64,000 bases of DNA from Agapetus fuscipes (Eukaryota; Arthropoda; Insecta; Trichoptera; Glossosomatidae), in NCBI GenBank assembly GCA_951799405.1, contig OX637353.1:2542001-2606000 (forward strand), in the 5' to 3' direction. Made by a program: the position numbers and the translations under genes. Below the pieces are notes generated by a model. That model worked only from the letters and a program-made list of their open reading frames with translations, was not told where the DNA came from and did no database searches. Position 1 is the stretch's first letter. Every line of letters begins with the position of its first letter. This document shows positions 49,180-61,112 of the stretch, one piece after another.

Positions 49180-49953
49180 TAATTCTGTGCCTCCTGTGAA
49201 AAGTGATACAACTCGAGTTATACCCTTTTTGAGATTTTTACATAGAAATAATCAGAAAAAAATTAGCGATTTTTTGGTCTTACTCACATTCTTCTATCTG
49301 CTATAGTTTAGGAAATATAACTGGCAGGATTTAGGCAAAAAAACGTGAAAAGTGATATAAGTCAAGTTGTATCCCTTTTAGTAATTGATCCACACATTGT
49401 TTTTTACAAATCTATCGTGAATATTGATACATCTCGACTTATATCACTTTACGCCAATTTTTGACTGGAATTTTAGCCAAGTTATACGATTCAGGTAAAT
49501 TATGAAAATACTACTATTTTAAGTACAACAATTGTGTCTTTGGGGTAGTATTTTTATAATTAGTTTGAGCAACATTCTGCCTGGACCATTATCTTATGAG
49601 TTATTAAATTTAAAAAATATTAAGCTTTTTGTGTATCACTTTACTCAAAGACAACTTATAGGTGCAATATAATATAACTCGACTTGTATCATTTATCACG
49701 TAATAAATGATACAAGTACAGGCAAAAAAAAGGTACAACTGACAGAGTTTAATAAATTATTTGTAAACTATAATAGTAACCATAAAAATTAGAATGCACA
49801 GTGAAAGTGAATGTTTTTATCTACAAAATAAGGTACTTATGTGTAACCTAGCCCACTTAGTTCATGAATTAGAATTTTTTAAATCTTGTTTTTGCTCTCC
49901 TGTAAAATGATGATTTTTGAGTTGTATCACTTTTCACAGGAGGCACAGAATTA
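49180..49953. mobile_element. MITE with perfect 35-bp TIRs and iterated inner motif
   Basis: TAATTCTGTGCCTCCTGTGA followed by AAAGTGATACAACTC at 49180-49214 is exactly reverse-complemented at 49919-49953. The interior repeats variants of GTGATAYAASTCGAGTT in both orientations (e.g. near 49350, 49430, 49680 and 49720). TA flanks and no ORF suggest a Tc1/mariner-related non-autonomous element. Confidence 0.88.
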
Positions 49954-50974
49954 GATTCATAGTACTGAAGGGTAAAAAAAAAGCTTTTAAGGTTATACGA
50001 GAGCTTAAGAAGGTTATTAATATCGGGACTAAAGAACCTCTTTAATTGTTTTATGAAACTAAAATCGTAATTTTATGTCAAATAACTTTGACTCATCATG
50101 ATTAGATGGCGTTACTCCCCAGCGTTTTAGTTTTTATAAACTTTTGGATAAACGCTATGGCTGTGTAAACGCTTTTAGAATTCACCGGTAGGGCTTAGAA
50201 ACTTTTCTTAGCCATTTTGTGTTTCTTTTTTATAATACATCAAAAAAATCCTGACTTTAATTAAAAGCAATAAGTTGTACATTTTTAAAATAAAAGTATT
50301 TACTTTATTTCGAAATAAATTAATTTATTATTTGTTACACATTTCATTTTTCACAAAATTGTATAGAAAGTAACACAACGCTCCTTGAGAGCGTTTTACT
50401 TTTTATATAATTAATTGTGAATCTTCAGATAAAAGATTCAGCACACATAATAGTGTTGTATGAGTGTTGTACACAAACTTTAACAATTTATTGCATCTTG
50501 AATACAAACACGGATTTGTGTGCAGAGCATTATTTTTATTTACCAGTGCGACGTTCTGCTGTTCTGCCCTGCTTACCAAAAAGGAAGTATCTGCAAAATA
50601 TTTGTTTTGAGATAATCTACTTCAAACTTGAGTTTGTTGGGCTAACTTATTTAAATTTAAAGATTTCAGTTTCAATTTTTTACCATGGTTTTTGTGAGTG
50701 ACCTTTTACGTATAACTATTAAAAAATATGAAAATAAATTAACAATTCATAAAATTATAACACTTACTGCTTTTTGGTTATAAGAAAAACTAAGCATAAA
50801 AGCAGTAAGTGACAGATACGACCTACTTTTTTTCTTAGCAAATGTACAATTAAAGAGGCAGTAAGTGCTTTATTTCTGCTTAAAGTGATTTTTATAGCAA
50901 TGAAACAAAGCAGGTTAACTTAAATAATTTACTTATCTAATCTAAGCTGCAGAGATTTATATCAATTCTAATCT

Positions 50975-51228
50975 AATCTAATGTAAGTTGCAAAGATATG
51001 TTACATTGGAGATTCACATTACATGCATTCTCACAACCAGACACGTACAAGTTTGCGCTTGCACATGCCTCATGTGAACCTACAACATAAAAACCAAATC
51101 TCAAATGGACATACACCCTGCAACTCTTGCCGTCCTTCCCTGAGACAGGGGTGATATTGGCAAATTGAACCATTTTTACAGCATGGGTGGTCAGCCGCAT
51201 ACCAACCTATAAGTCAAGGAACATACAC
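50975..51228 (-). repeat. R1 repeat, near full-length
   Basis: Starts CTAATCTAATGTAAGTTGCA and ends CATACCAACCTATAAGTCAA. A short piece of another R1 tail (TCTAATCTAAGCTGCAGAGA) precedes it at 50937. The - strand has a 75-codon ORF, but since it follows the repeat consensus I do not call it a gene. Confidence 0.85.
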
Positions 51229-51368
51229 GACAATTTAAATCAATAAATAATCATTTCTATGGACATCAAAACTAAAACAAATTCCAATTTTATAAACCCA
51301 AGCCGCCAACATTACAGATCAACCGCCATTTCTATCTTTCCTTACATACTTCTTTCATTTCCTCCAGT

Positions 51369-51475
51369 CTTTGGTAAAGGTTTATGAATTTTTCATCTCA
51401 GCGAAGAGCAAATTTGAAAATATAAATGGTATATTTTTTGTGCTCCGCCGGGATTCGAACCCACGCCCTTCCATT
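51369..51475 (-). repeat. SINE-T1 fragment
   Basis: TTGGTAAAGGTTTATGAATT, AGCGAAGAGCAAATTTGAAA and the B-box GGATTCGAACCC (reverse sense) are kept. The A-box side of the tRNA head is cut off at CTTCCATTCT. Confidence 0.8.
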
Positions 51476-51649
51476 CTTGCCACATATACTTTCTTCGTCA
51501 GTCTTTCCTCATTCATTCTCTCCATATGCTCAAACCATCGAGTATGTAGTAGTTATGTAATATTATATAGAAAGAAGTACTTAAGCAAAATATTATTTTT
51601 TTTGAGATACGAGGTTTTGAAAGTAAGGCGACGATATTCTGACACCGCG

Positions 51650-52497
51650 AAATAATTTATGTTTTGCCAACAAATGAATCTTTCTAGTGGAATACCTGTA
51701 TATACGTATTTTACTAAACCACAGCCACTCGTGCATTTCCGTCGATATACGAAGATATACGAGTATACCCGAAGTGTAAAATTCTCGTAACTATAGGAAA
51801 TAGACCGCATGCGAAAAATGTATCGAATCTTAAACAGCATCTCGAGCTGGCGTTTTGGTTTTCATGCATTTTTGTACCTGTTTGGTCCAGTTTTAACGTA
51901 AACGCTTGAACTCCGTTACACCTAAATTTCGGACTCATAATTTTTTGGTTAAAAACGGAGGAGATATTATATTTAAAGCCAGTTCACGAATCCGCCACAG
52001 TTTATCCGTGGCGCCAAAGACTGGATCATTTTTTGTATGAAAATCTATCTTTTTCCATTATTAATTATAAATTAGAGGAGAAAAAATAAAACAAGTAATG
52101 CATTGAAAACATAAAAAATATCACTTCAAATCCTAAAAGGAAAATAAACCATTAAAAGACGAATTTAGCTACAATATCGTATGCAAAATTTGGGTACTTT
52201 TTAAATAGTCATAAAAAATCAATGAAAAGTAAAAAAAAACAACTAACAAGTAGAAAAAATAGAACTAATCAAAATGAATGTTTTGAAATAAAAAAAAGTT
52301 AGGATTTATTCATAAGAACAGTGGAAATCTCCATTTAAGGTATCTCCGTAAATAAAATTATTTTGAATTGGTATTTTATGGAAAAAAATACCTTATTTTA
52401 TGTGTTAATTTAAACTGGAGAAAAAATACTCCCTTACCATTCAAAATATGGGTTATTTCGGTCATCAAAGTTGGGCGCGCTGACCTCTCAATCACCC
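51650..52497. repeat. Unclassified repeat, left copy of an inverted pair
   Basis: Matches the reverse complement of 55732-56560 over most of its length. Examples: GGTATCTCCGTAAATAAAAT, TTGGGCGCGCTGACCTCTCA, GCAAAATTTGGGTACTTTTT, ACGAGTATACCCGAAGTGTA. The inner edge is CTCAATCACCCTTAA. No coding capacity or recognised termini. Confidence 0.8.
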
Positions 52498-52499
52498 TT

Positions 52500-55350
52500 A
52501 ACTCACAAAAATTTAAGCATTGTCAAAATTGGTATTTATTTCTTTATTTTATAGAATCAATGTCATAATTAAAAATATGTATTGGGCGCTCACGCAACAA
52601 ATATATATCGTGAAGGACCACTTTGATACAAGTTCTAACTTTAAGTTTAACTCTTACAAGGATTAAATTACAAAGATTGTACAGCTCCAATAACAACTTT
52701 TAATTTAAATATGGTTTGTTTAGAACTCATTTTCTTAACATGTATTGGTTCAATTTTTTTTTATACTATCTCTCTCTGTCAGGGAATTACCTTCTTAATG
52801 TTGAATCACTTTAAAAATACCAAAAACAAGTACCTAAACAATTTACTAACTTTTGCTCAATATATCACTTATTACAAATGTAATAATTTCATAAATACGC
52901 TTTATAGTTTGATGAACAATAATAAGTTGAATGTTCTTAAATATAATGTTGTATTACGTAAGATTGTATGTCTATTCTATTATCAACTTATTACACGCAG
53001 CAAGTTGAGGCTGATGGCATAATCAAGATGTCTGCTACTGTACCTTTGTATGTTGTTTTAATGCAGATCTTTATTGTCATTGCAACCTGAATAAAGACTT
53101 ATAAGTCAAAATGAAATCTGTGGTTGCCCTTACTGTTTCTAAGTACGAACAAGGTTTTGGTATTTTGTGTCATTGTAATGTAGGGAGACATTACTCTAGG
53201 ATATAATCTAACACGCGGTCAATGAATACTTTGGCCTTATATTTCTATTTTAAACAAATGTATCACTAAATTGTTTAGGGATTATTTAACTAAATAGGTA
53301 AAATAATAAAGTAATCATGTTACCAGTTATACACATACTGTTAAAAAAAACTAAACATTCTCCTTGTAAACACCTTGCAGTACAAGAATCTTGAATTTTT
53401 TTTCATCTGAAGAATTTGATTAATTCATAATTTTAGTCTTCCCAGGTTTTTTTTGCTCAATTTCGGAATTGAAAACAACTTATAACTGCCCTAATAAAAA
53501 ATGATACCTTTTCATTTGATATTTTACAATTTATACCTCTTTGTAATGACTTTTTCAAGGTTTTTGTACCTTTTACAAATTCATAAAACATTATTTCTCA
53601 ACATGCCTACACTTTCAGGTTTTTAGATAATTTGTGTGTCAATCAACACCAGTTAAACATTTTCATAATTTTTGTAATGTGACAGATAACTGTATATCCA
53701 TCTATTCAAGAATTATTCCATATTGTTTTATTATATTACATGAAAACATAATCATTTAAATGCAGTGCATAAATTATGTTAAGGAAAAAAGCTGAAAATA
53801 ATTATTGTAGTTGCTGTCTGAGTGAAATTATTAAATTAAATGACACCCCGTAGTGAGAACAGGGCACAATATTCACAAATAATTTATTCACATATAATCG
53901 ATTCAATTTAAAAATAAACCAATGATTAATCAGTCTTTCGTAATGTTGTTTATTTTTTTTTTACTTCTCTGACAATTATTTCCATTGATCAAGATTAAAG
54001 TAATTGAATTTTAACAATACTTCACATATTTTGATTTTAAATTAGGTACACACACACACATACGTACCTGCATATGGAAAAAAGAAAAAATATGATTACG
54101 GTCAAAATGTAAATTATTTACATATAATTAATAAAGTAATTAAGAATTTCAAAAACCCATATGTATTCTTTGATATCATTGTTTTTCTTTCATTAAATAG
54201 TAACTAAAAAAATCTTTAAGTAAAATAACTTTTCTGTTAAAAAAAACATCCCCAGGATACCTACATAATTAATGTGTATTTTTTTGTGAGAGTAAAATGG
54301 TTTCATTGCACATTTTTTTATTGAATTTACAGAAAATAATGGTTTACTTTCATAATCTCCATACAAATAAATTAATCATTTAAAAAATATTGTGTCATAT
54401 TATTTTAAGAAACAGTGTTTTATTGGGAATCATATCTAGAAATTTATATTTAATTATTTATAAACAATTATGATGCTAGTTATAAATAATTTTATAATAT
54501 TTTTTTAATGTCTCTGAAGCCTTCCTCAATTGTTCTTTTCAAATGAATCCCTGTGGAATTTTCTGATTGTGTGATATTAATTGATTAAAATGTTTATTTT
54601 CCTTAAGTAATATGAGAAACATGCTTAGCCGATGTTTCAATAGCCTGATAAATAGTTGTCTGTGGAATAACCAACTTCAGAAATGCCCTTTTTTAAATAA
54701 CAGACATATTTTTATCTCACTATTGGAGAATGGGGCCTTTGCTACATATATTATACAGTGTAAATTGATTGTAGATCCATTGTTTGATATTTTAGTTGTA
54801 ATATTTTAGTACAAAGCTATTTTATTTGAAGCGAAAGTAACATTATTGTAATTTAGGTACAATCGTCTTTTGTAGATGTCTTTTTTGGAACTTTGACTTA
54901 GTACCTATCTATCATTCGTCCATTGAATATATTTTTTATGAAATTTATTGTACATTATACCCTGTTCATTTTGTCAATACACATTTAATCTTAATTATGT
55001 TTTAAGGCAATGGTGTCATATCTTTATTTGTCATTAATGGCATAGGGTTGATTTACAGTAGTGTACTGTACTAGGAATAGCACACAACCTGCATTTGGGC
55101 TCCGCCACCAATGCTCACATTAGATTATCATTATTCATATTTTTTATATATTTTTAAGGATAATACTTTTATCTGTCTGTGAATAAAACAATAAATCAAA
55201 ATGGTACATTAAAAATGTTTTTTTCATTACATTACTGATATTATGTCATCTATAACAAGGTGTAAAAACTTTTATACTTACAGCACAATGGAGATTGTTG
55301 ATTTCCTGCCTGTCCTTCGATCGTAGTTCGTTATATGCTTTGTTATATAT
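52500..55350. other. Intergenic AT-rich sequence
   Basis: A 103-codon ORF at 52711-53022 is AT-biased and matches nothing I know. A (CA)n run is at 54049-54060. No repeat or gene is supported. Confidence 0.4.
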
Positions 55351-55354
55351 CTAT

Positions 55355-55450
55355 CGTCGACCGGGGGGGGGGATAGACACGCAATTTTCCCTCTAGGGGG
55401 GGCAAGCCATGATCGAATAATGGCAATTTTAGTAATTGCAACACAAGCAT
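55355..55450. repeat. Poly-G interspersed repeat, copy 1
   Basis: CTCTAGGGGGGGCAAGCCAT then GATCGAATAATGGCAATTTT and AGTAATTGCAA recurs in inverted orientation at 61930-62015. Confidence 0.65.
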
Positions 55451-55731
55451 TACAACCCGGTGTGTGCCACCTAGTGGCATAGTGGCATCTGTGTGTATTT
55501 AAAGCTCTGCAAAATCGCTATCACAGTTTATGGCGATATTTTCCGTTCTTTATGGCAGGCCAGAAGATTTTTTTGAATTGAGAGAATAAATAAGCTCTAA
55601 TAAAAGCGAAGAAAAGTTCATACTGCTGTCTGAAAAAAGGAGTGTACTAAAATAGGGTAATTGCAGTGGTGAGGAAAACGGAAGATAATCGACGTCACAT
55701 CCGTCTAAATAAAAAAATGTCCTGTTTAACT

Positions 55732-56560
55732 GGAAATGTGCCAATTTTAAGGGTGATTGAGAGGTCAGCGCGCCCAACTTTGATGACCAAAATAGCCCAT
55801 ATTTTTAATGATAAGGTAGCATTTTTTTTCCAGATTAAATTAACACATAAAATTAGGTATTTTTTTCCATAAAAAACCAATTCAAAATAATTTTATTTAC
55901 GGAGATACCTTAAATGGAGATTTCCACTGTTCTTATGAATAAATCCTAACTTTTTTTTATTTCAAAACATTAATTTTGATTAGTTTTATTTTTTCTACTT
56001 GTTAAGTTGTTTTTTTTTACTTTTCATTGATTTTTTATGACTATTTAAAAAGTACCCAAATTTTGCATACGATATTGTAGCTACATTCGTCTTTTAATGG
56101 TTTATTTTCCTTTTAGGATTTGAAGTGATATTTTTTATGTTTGTAATGCCATACTTGTTTTATTTTTTCTCCCCCGATTTCTATTTATCCTGGAAAAATA
56201 AAGATTTCCATACAAAAAATGACCCGGTCGCTAGCGTCACCTGCGGCCGGTAGATGAACTGCGGAGAAAAATATTATATCTCCTTAGTTTTATGGAAGCA
56301 AGATTTATATAATGCAAAAGAGTACAATCGTTTACGTTACAACTGGACCAACTGGTTTCTCAAAAATGCATGGAAATCAAAACGCCATCTAGAGTTGCTG
56401 TTTAAGATTCCATACATTTTTTGGTTGCGCTGTATTTGCTACATTTCATACTTCGGGTACACTCGTGTATCATCGTATATTGCCGAAGATGCTCGAGTCA
56501 GCCCTCTCTTATATTGTGTGTGTAAGAGTATATACATAAACGCTATGGTAGTATAATACG
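55732..56560. repeat. Unclassified repeat, right copy of an inverted pair
   Basis: Inverse of 51650-52497 with scattered substitutions and small indels. The two copies are about 3.2 kb apart. Beyond TTAAGGGTGATTGAG the flanks differ, defining one element edge. Confidence 0.8.
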
Positions 56561-56872
56561 TACGTACATAAAAACAGTTTGCAAAGTTTAACGAAATGGC
56601 GAAAGCAGCGAAAGATCATTCAATCAGATGAAATGAATTGTACGGAGAGCTGCACACGACTTTATAGTATTCTGATAAGTTTTTTTCCATTACATGAATA
56701 ATATGAAAGTTTGTTTGAATTTCAAAGTGAAATTCATTTAGCTCAATGATTTAGCTGGAAAGAATTCTGCTGGCTGGCCTTTTTTGTTGAATTGAAATCA
56801 GTTTTTGAACCTAGCGTAGAGCAATTTGAAATTTTCAGGCCTGTAATTTAGTCTAGTGGTTAACGCTGAACT

Positions 56873-57365
56873 GAACAGATTTCAGTCTGTTTTGAATGCG
56901 GCCGCAAGACTGATCTTCGGGATGTCCAAATTCTCTCACATCACTTCGCTGTTGAAAGAACTACATTGGCTTCGTTTCCCTGAGAGGGTTCCGTGTGTGT
57001 TTGATGGTATTTAAAGCCCTAAATGGTTTGGCTCCATCATATCTGGCAGACATATTTTCCACCGTTGAAGTGAGTGTGAGGGGGCGGACACTTAGGTCAG
57101 CGGGGTGTCAAGCTGTCAGATTGATGCAGCCTCGCCGTCAAATACGCATTAATTTTGAAGATCGCGCTTTCCGGTTTTCGGGGCCGATGGAGTAGAACAG
57201 ACTGCCACCCGGAGTGAGGGTTTCGGAATCTGTTGGCATTTTTAAGGGAGCACTGAAACGGCACCTTTTTAAAATATCTAATTCATGATTAGGAGGGCCC
57301 TTGAGGTGTGAAACACACAAAAACGGCGCTCTTTGGTCATGTAAAAAATTAAATAAATAAATTAT
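56873..57365 (+). pseudogene. 5'-truncated CR1/L2-like LINE fragment
   Basis: Reads NRFQSVLNAAARLIFGMSKF, HWLRFPERV, MVFKALNGLAPSYLADIFS and FKGALKRHLFKIS, homologous to the C-terminus of the ORF at 14020-17328. A frameshift near 56990 and an in-frame TAG at 57193 disable it. Its tail GGGCCCTTGAGGTGTGAAAC, then CACACAAAAACGGCGCTC, is the LINE/SINE shared end. Confidence 0.82.
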
Positions 57366-57518
57366 CCTCATATGTATATATATATAACATATATTTTAGG
57401 TTTTCACGGATTTTCACGGACTCGTAATCCAAAAGTCAAGATTTCGATTGGTGCAAAACAACTAAGTTCCGTCGAAATCTAACAAAAATGTCATGAGTAT
57501 GTGTTGCAAAATAAATAA

Positions 57519-57805
57519 TGGGGCGTCCACACGCTTGCCAACCATTCACAAGTCAAGCGCACAGTGTGTCGTCTAGAACATGCTAGCTGGACAAAATTTT
57601 GTCTAATGGACTCATTTTGTCCAGCTAGCATGTTCTAGACGACACACTGTGCGCTTGGCTACAAGGCAAGCGCACAGTGTGTCGTCTAGAACATGCTAGC
57701 TGGACAAAATTAGTCCATTAGACAAATTTTTGTCCAGCTAGCATGTTCTAGACGACACACTGTGCGCTTGACTTGTGAATGGTTGGCAAGCGTGTGGACG
57801 CCCCA
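57519..57805. mobile_element. Four-arm palindromic MITE with TAA TSD
   Basis: Ends TGGGGCGTCCACACGCTTGC with its exact complement at the right end; TAA at 57516-57518 and 57806-57808. The segment AAGCGCACAGTGTGTCGTCT + AGAACATGCTAGCTGGACAA appears twice forward and twice reversed, so each half is itself a hairpin. Confidence 0.9.
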
Positions 57806-57811
57806 TAATAA

Positions 57812-58030
57812 TTTCTTGCCGCGTTATCCCCGAAGGGCTTTGCATGTGGCGAGGGAACCTATTTATTTTATAGGTAAGAGGGCCGGCCTTACGCCAACCA
57901 CTTCGTTGATGCGAAGGCATACCAGCTCCCGTGGGGACTGGTACTTATTTCTTGTGAAGGCTGAGTACACCTTCCTGGTATTTTATTTTGGGTTAGAAAT
58001 AAACACCGAACCGGAAATCATTTCTGACAC
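57812..58030 (-). repeat. SINE-T2 variant, partial
   Basis: ATTTCTTGCCGCGTTATCCC, GGTAAGAGGGCCGGCCTTAC and TTCTTGTGAAGGCTGAGTAC are shared with SINE-T2, followed by AAATAAACACCGAACCGGAA as in 58912-58935. The tRNA head is absent. Confidence 0.7.
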
Positions 58031-58061
58031 CCTTATATTATATCAGTGGGTAATTATATAA

Positions 58062-58485
58062 AAACGCAACTAAGCTACACATGTAGTGTAACTTCTTGCC
58101 TGCGTTATCCCCGAAGGAGTCGCATGTGGCGCTTCGGGACCTATTTTTTTTACAGGTAAGGGGGCCGTCCTCACACCAACCACTTTTAGTTGAAGTGGGG
58201 GTTTCCCAGCTCACGTGAAGGGCTGGTTCTCATTTCTTATGAAGGCTGAGTCAACCTTTGAGATCGAACCCTTGCTCTCGGCATGGAATGCAAGCATTCT
58301 ACAAATTGAGCTATCGACCTTTTTACGAGCTTCATCGTCGTCGCTACAAAGCGCCAATTCTCAAGCAAGACCCAGTTACTGTAAGGCCGGATGGACATTT
58401 CGTGACCGGTCATTGGTAAAGGTTTTATGAATTTTTCAACCCAGCGAAGAGCAAATTTGAAAATATAAATGGTATATTTTTTGTG
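58062..58485 (-). repeat. Composite SINE (T2 + T1), second copy
   Basis: T2 part: 58062-58325 (AACGCAACTAAGCTACACAT to GAGCTATCGACC). T1 part: 58326-58485 (ACGAGCTTCATCGTCGTCGC to GGTATATTTTTTGTGCTGC), cut before the T1 tRNA head. Junction and order match 41040-41537. Confidence 0.82.
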
Positions 58486-58784
58486 CTGCTTTTATGCTTA
58501 GAATATATTCCATCACTTAGTTGAATTATTAGAAAAAAAACTTCATGTTGCTATTTCAATGTACACATCCAATGGTATAAAAGAATATACTATACAGGCA
58601 TATATAGCACTTGGATGCGTTGTCTTCCGTCGCACAGGGTGAAGTCCATGAGCACACACACACTGGCATACGCAGTCACGGCCTCAACAAACATTCCTTG
58701 GCTACGCAGTACTATGAAACCTTTTTTTAACTTTAATAACATTTAGGAGACGAAGATGAAAAGAAAAATGAAAGTTGTATTTTT

Positions 58785-59015
58785 ATAGGTAAGGAAGCCG
58801 GCCTTACGCCAACCATTTCAGTTGAAGCGGGGGTGTCCCAGCTCCCGAGGGGGCTGGTTCTCATTTATTGTTAAGGTTGAGAAACCTTGCCGGTATTTTA
58901 TTATTGAGTTGAAATAAACACCGACACGGGAAATCATTTCTGACATCCTCCGTGGGATACGAACCTCAGCTCTCGGCATGGAATGCAAGCACTCTATCAA
59001 GTGAGTCATTGTGAC
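58785..59015 (-). repeat. SINE-T2 variant with tRNA head
   Basis: The - strand begins near GACTCACTTGATAGAGTGCT, has B box GGTTCGTATCC and continues into the T2 body (CAGCCCCCTCGGGAGCTGGG; GGTTGGCGTAAGGCCGGC). It carries an extra segment around AAATAAACACCGACACGGGA not present in the composite. Confidence 0.75.
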
Positions 59016-59029
59016 ATAATCACAATGAA

Positions 59030-59285
59030 TAATCTATCATCTAAGTGGCAAAACTATGTTAACATTTAAGGTTCATATTAAGTGCATGCTCACAAAAATA
59101 CACTTGTAAGTTCGCATTTACAAATCGTGCATGCGCATTTTCATATTAAAATCAAGTCCACAAATAAACAAAAGCCCTGCAACTTTTGCTGATCTTCCCT
59201 GAAACAGGGGTGACATTGGTAAAGTAAACCATTTTTTAAAGTTTGGGTGGTGAGCCTCATACCAACCTATAAGTCAAGATAAACA
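59030..59285 (-). repeat. R1 repeat copy
   Basis: TCATCTAAGTGGCAAAACTA to CATACCAACCTATAAGTCAA, somewhat diverged (TGCTGATCTTCCCTGAAACA). Confidence 0.8.
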
Positions 59286-60167
59286 ATGAAAATGAAATAT
59301 ATATATTTTTTTTTCATATTTTATTTTAATACACTTGTATAGGTCTGCAACCACTGGAGTCTACACTTTGATAAAATATGCAATGTAAAAAATACAGGGC
59401 ACACACGTGTGTGCTTCTGTGTGACTATAGTGTAAACTGAATTGTAGCGTTTTATTCCAATTCTGTGAAATGTAAAACGCTCTCTAGAGACCTTATGCCA
59501 GTTTCTTTGCATTTTTGAGTAATCGGTACAGGGTGAATAATTATTTACTTATATACTTGGATATATCTGTTAACACGAACGAAAGTGAATTGTTGTAAAT
59601 TTGTTTACAAATAAAATGAATGCCTTTTTTTGTATTTGTATGTAAATAAAATAAAATAAATGCTTGTTTGTAATAATTAATGTATAACTTCGCTTCGCTT
59701 TCGCTTTCATGTTATTTTATTGCTAAAAAAACCACAAAATGGTTCAGATACAATACGATCTCCTACCGACGAACTCTCAAAGCTAAACGCGGGATTTGAT
59801 GCATTTTCGCGGCTACTGGATAATAGGTGGTCGTGACGGGCAAATAAATTCATATTAAAATGAAATCATACACCCTTAAAGAGCTATAATTTAAAACTTT
59901 AATTTTAAGAAATAAATAAAAACGTAAAATAGCTATGACACAAACCTTACATTTTTAAATATTATTAGTAAAAAACGTTGCACAGACGACCAAATCAGCC
60001 ATAGTTTTTGTCAGCGAGGACATAAACCACATTATTTTATTTTATTATTGATTTACTTTCACAGATGGCAGTACACGTTCGAAAGTGTCTCGAAAGGTTG
60101 CGAATCGAACAGAAAAAATTACATTTTCAGGCGAAATCTCTATAATTTACCAAGCAATCATTTATGT

Positions 60168-60425
60168 GATAATCTAAATCTAAGCTGCAAAGATATGTAT
60201 CATTTGAGATTCATATTAAATGCATTCCCACAAGCAGACACGCATAATTTCGCGCTTACACATGCCGCATGTGGACCTACAATATAAAAAACCCAATCTC
60301 AAATGAACATAAACCCTGCAACTCTTGCCGACCTTCCCTGAAACAGGGGTGACATTGGCAAAGTGAACCATTTTTTACAGTAAGGGTGGTCAACCTCATA
60401 CCAACCTATCAGTCAAGGAATAATA
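60168..60425 (-). repeat. R1 repeat copy
   Basis: ATCTAAATCTAAGCTGCAAA to CATACCAACCTATCAGTCAA; full-length. Confidence 0.83.
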
Positions 60426-60511
60426 AAATAATGTGTACTTCTAATGATTTTATATTATCCTTTAGATTTTGTAGGGTTTGTGTATTCACACAGTGAAAAT
60501 TCATTTTATTT

Positions 60512-60646
60512 AAAATAAAATTATTTTTTCTTAAACGTAGTTTAATAATTGATAATGACCTGAATATTGATGGTCGAAAGTGCTCGAGATATAAAATATT
60601 ATTGTGAAAATTAAACTACGTTTAAGAAAAAATAATTTTATTTTAT
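60512..60646. repeat. 35-bp-arm hairpin carrying a hammerhead-like loop
   Basis: AAATAAAATTATTTTTTCTT + AAACGTAGTTTAA at 60513-60545 pairs exactly with 60611-60643. The loop contains CCTGA...GGTCGAAAGTGCTCGAG, akin to the hairpin repeats at 40961 and 41672 but on the + strand. Confidence 0.8.
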
Positions 60647-60865
60647 ATTATCCTGTTTTGTATGTAAAGAGGTACATATGGCTTCATATCGTAAAACAAC
60701 TATTACCATAATTTTGAGAATTCATACAGAAACATACAAGACTAGTAGTTTTTGAAACACAATTTGTGTCATCTGTACATTACACAACTTGAGGTGAATT
60801 TAGACCATTGTCGTCAGCCGTTTTCAGGAGCATTATTTCTCGATTGTTATTCATTATGTTATTCC

Positions 60866-61112
60866 TTGACTTAGGTATAGGTTGGTATGAGGCTGACCAC
60901 CCATACTGTAAAAAATGGTTCACTTTGCCAATGTCACCCCTGTGTCAGGGAAGGTCGGCAAAAGTTGTAGGGTTTATGTTCATTTGAGGTTTGGATTTTA
61001 TTTGTAAGCACACATTCAGCATTTGCAAGCGCGAACTACACGTGTTTCTTTGTGGGCATGCATTTGATATGAGCTTTAAATGTTAATATATCTTTGCAAC
61101 TTAGATTACCTA
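60866..61112 (+). repeat. R1 repeat, full-length
   Basis: TTCCTTGACTTAGGTATAGG, all R1 landmarks, and GCAACTTAGATTACC at the end. Good reference copy together with 10202-10447. Confidence 0.85.

Noticed and set aside
50973..51200. 75-codon ORF also seen at 23251-23472
   Set aside because: Both are the antisense frame of R1; similarity is explained by the repeat.
52711..53022. 103-codon ORF in intergenic DNA
   Set aside because: Composition is that of translated AT-rich DNA (Leu/Tyr/Asn/Ile); no domain, no splice or promoter context recognised.
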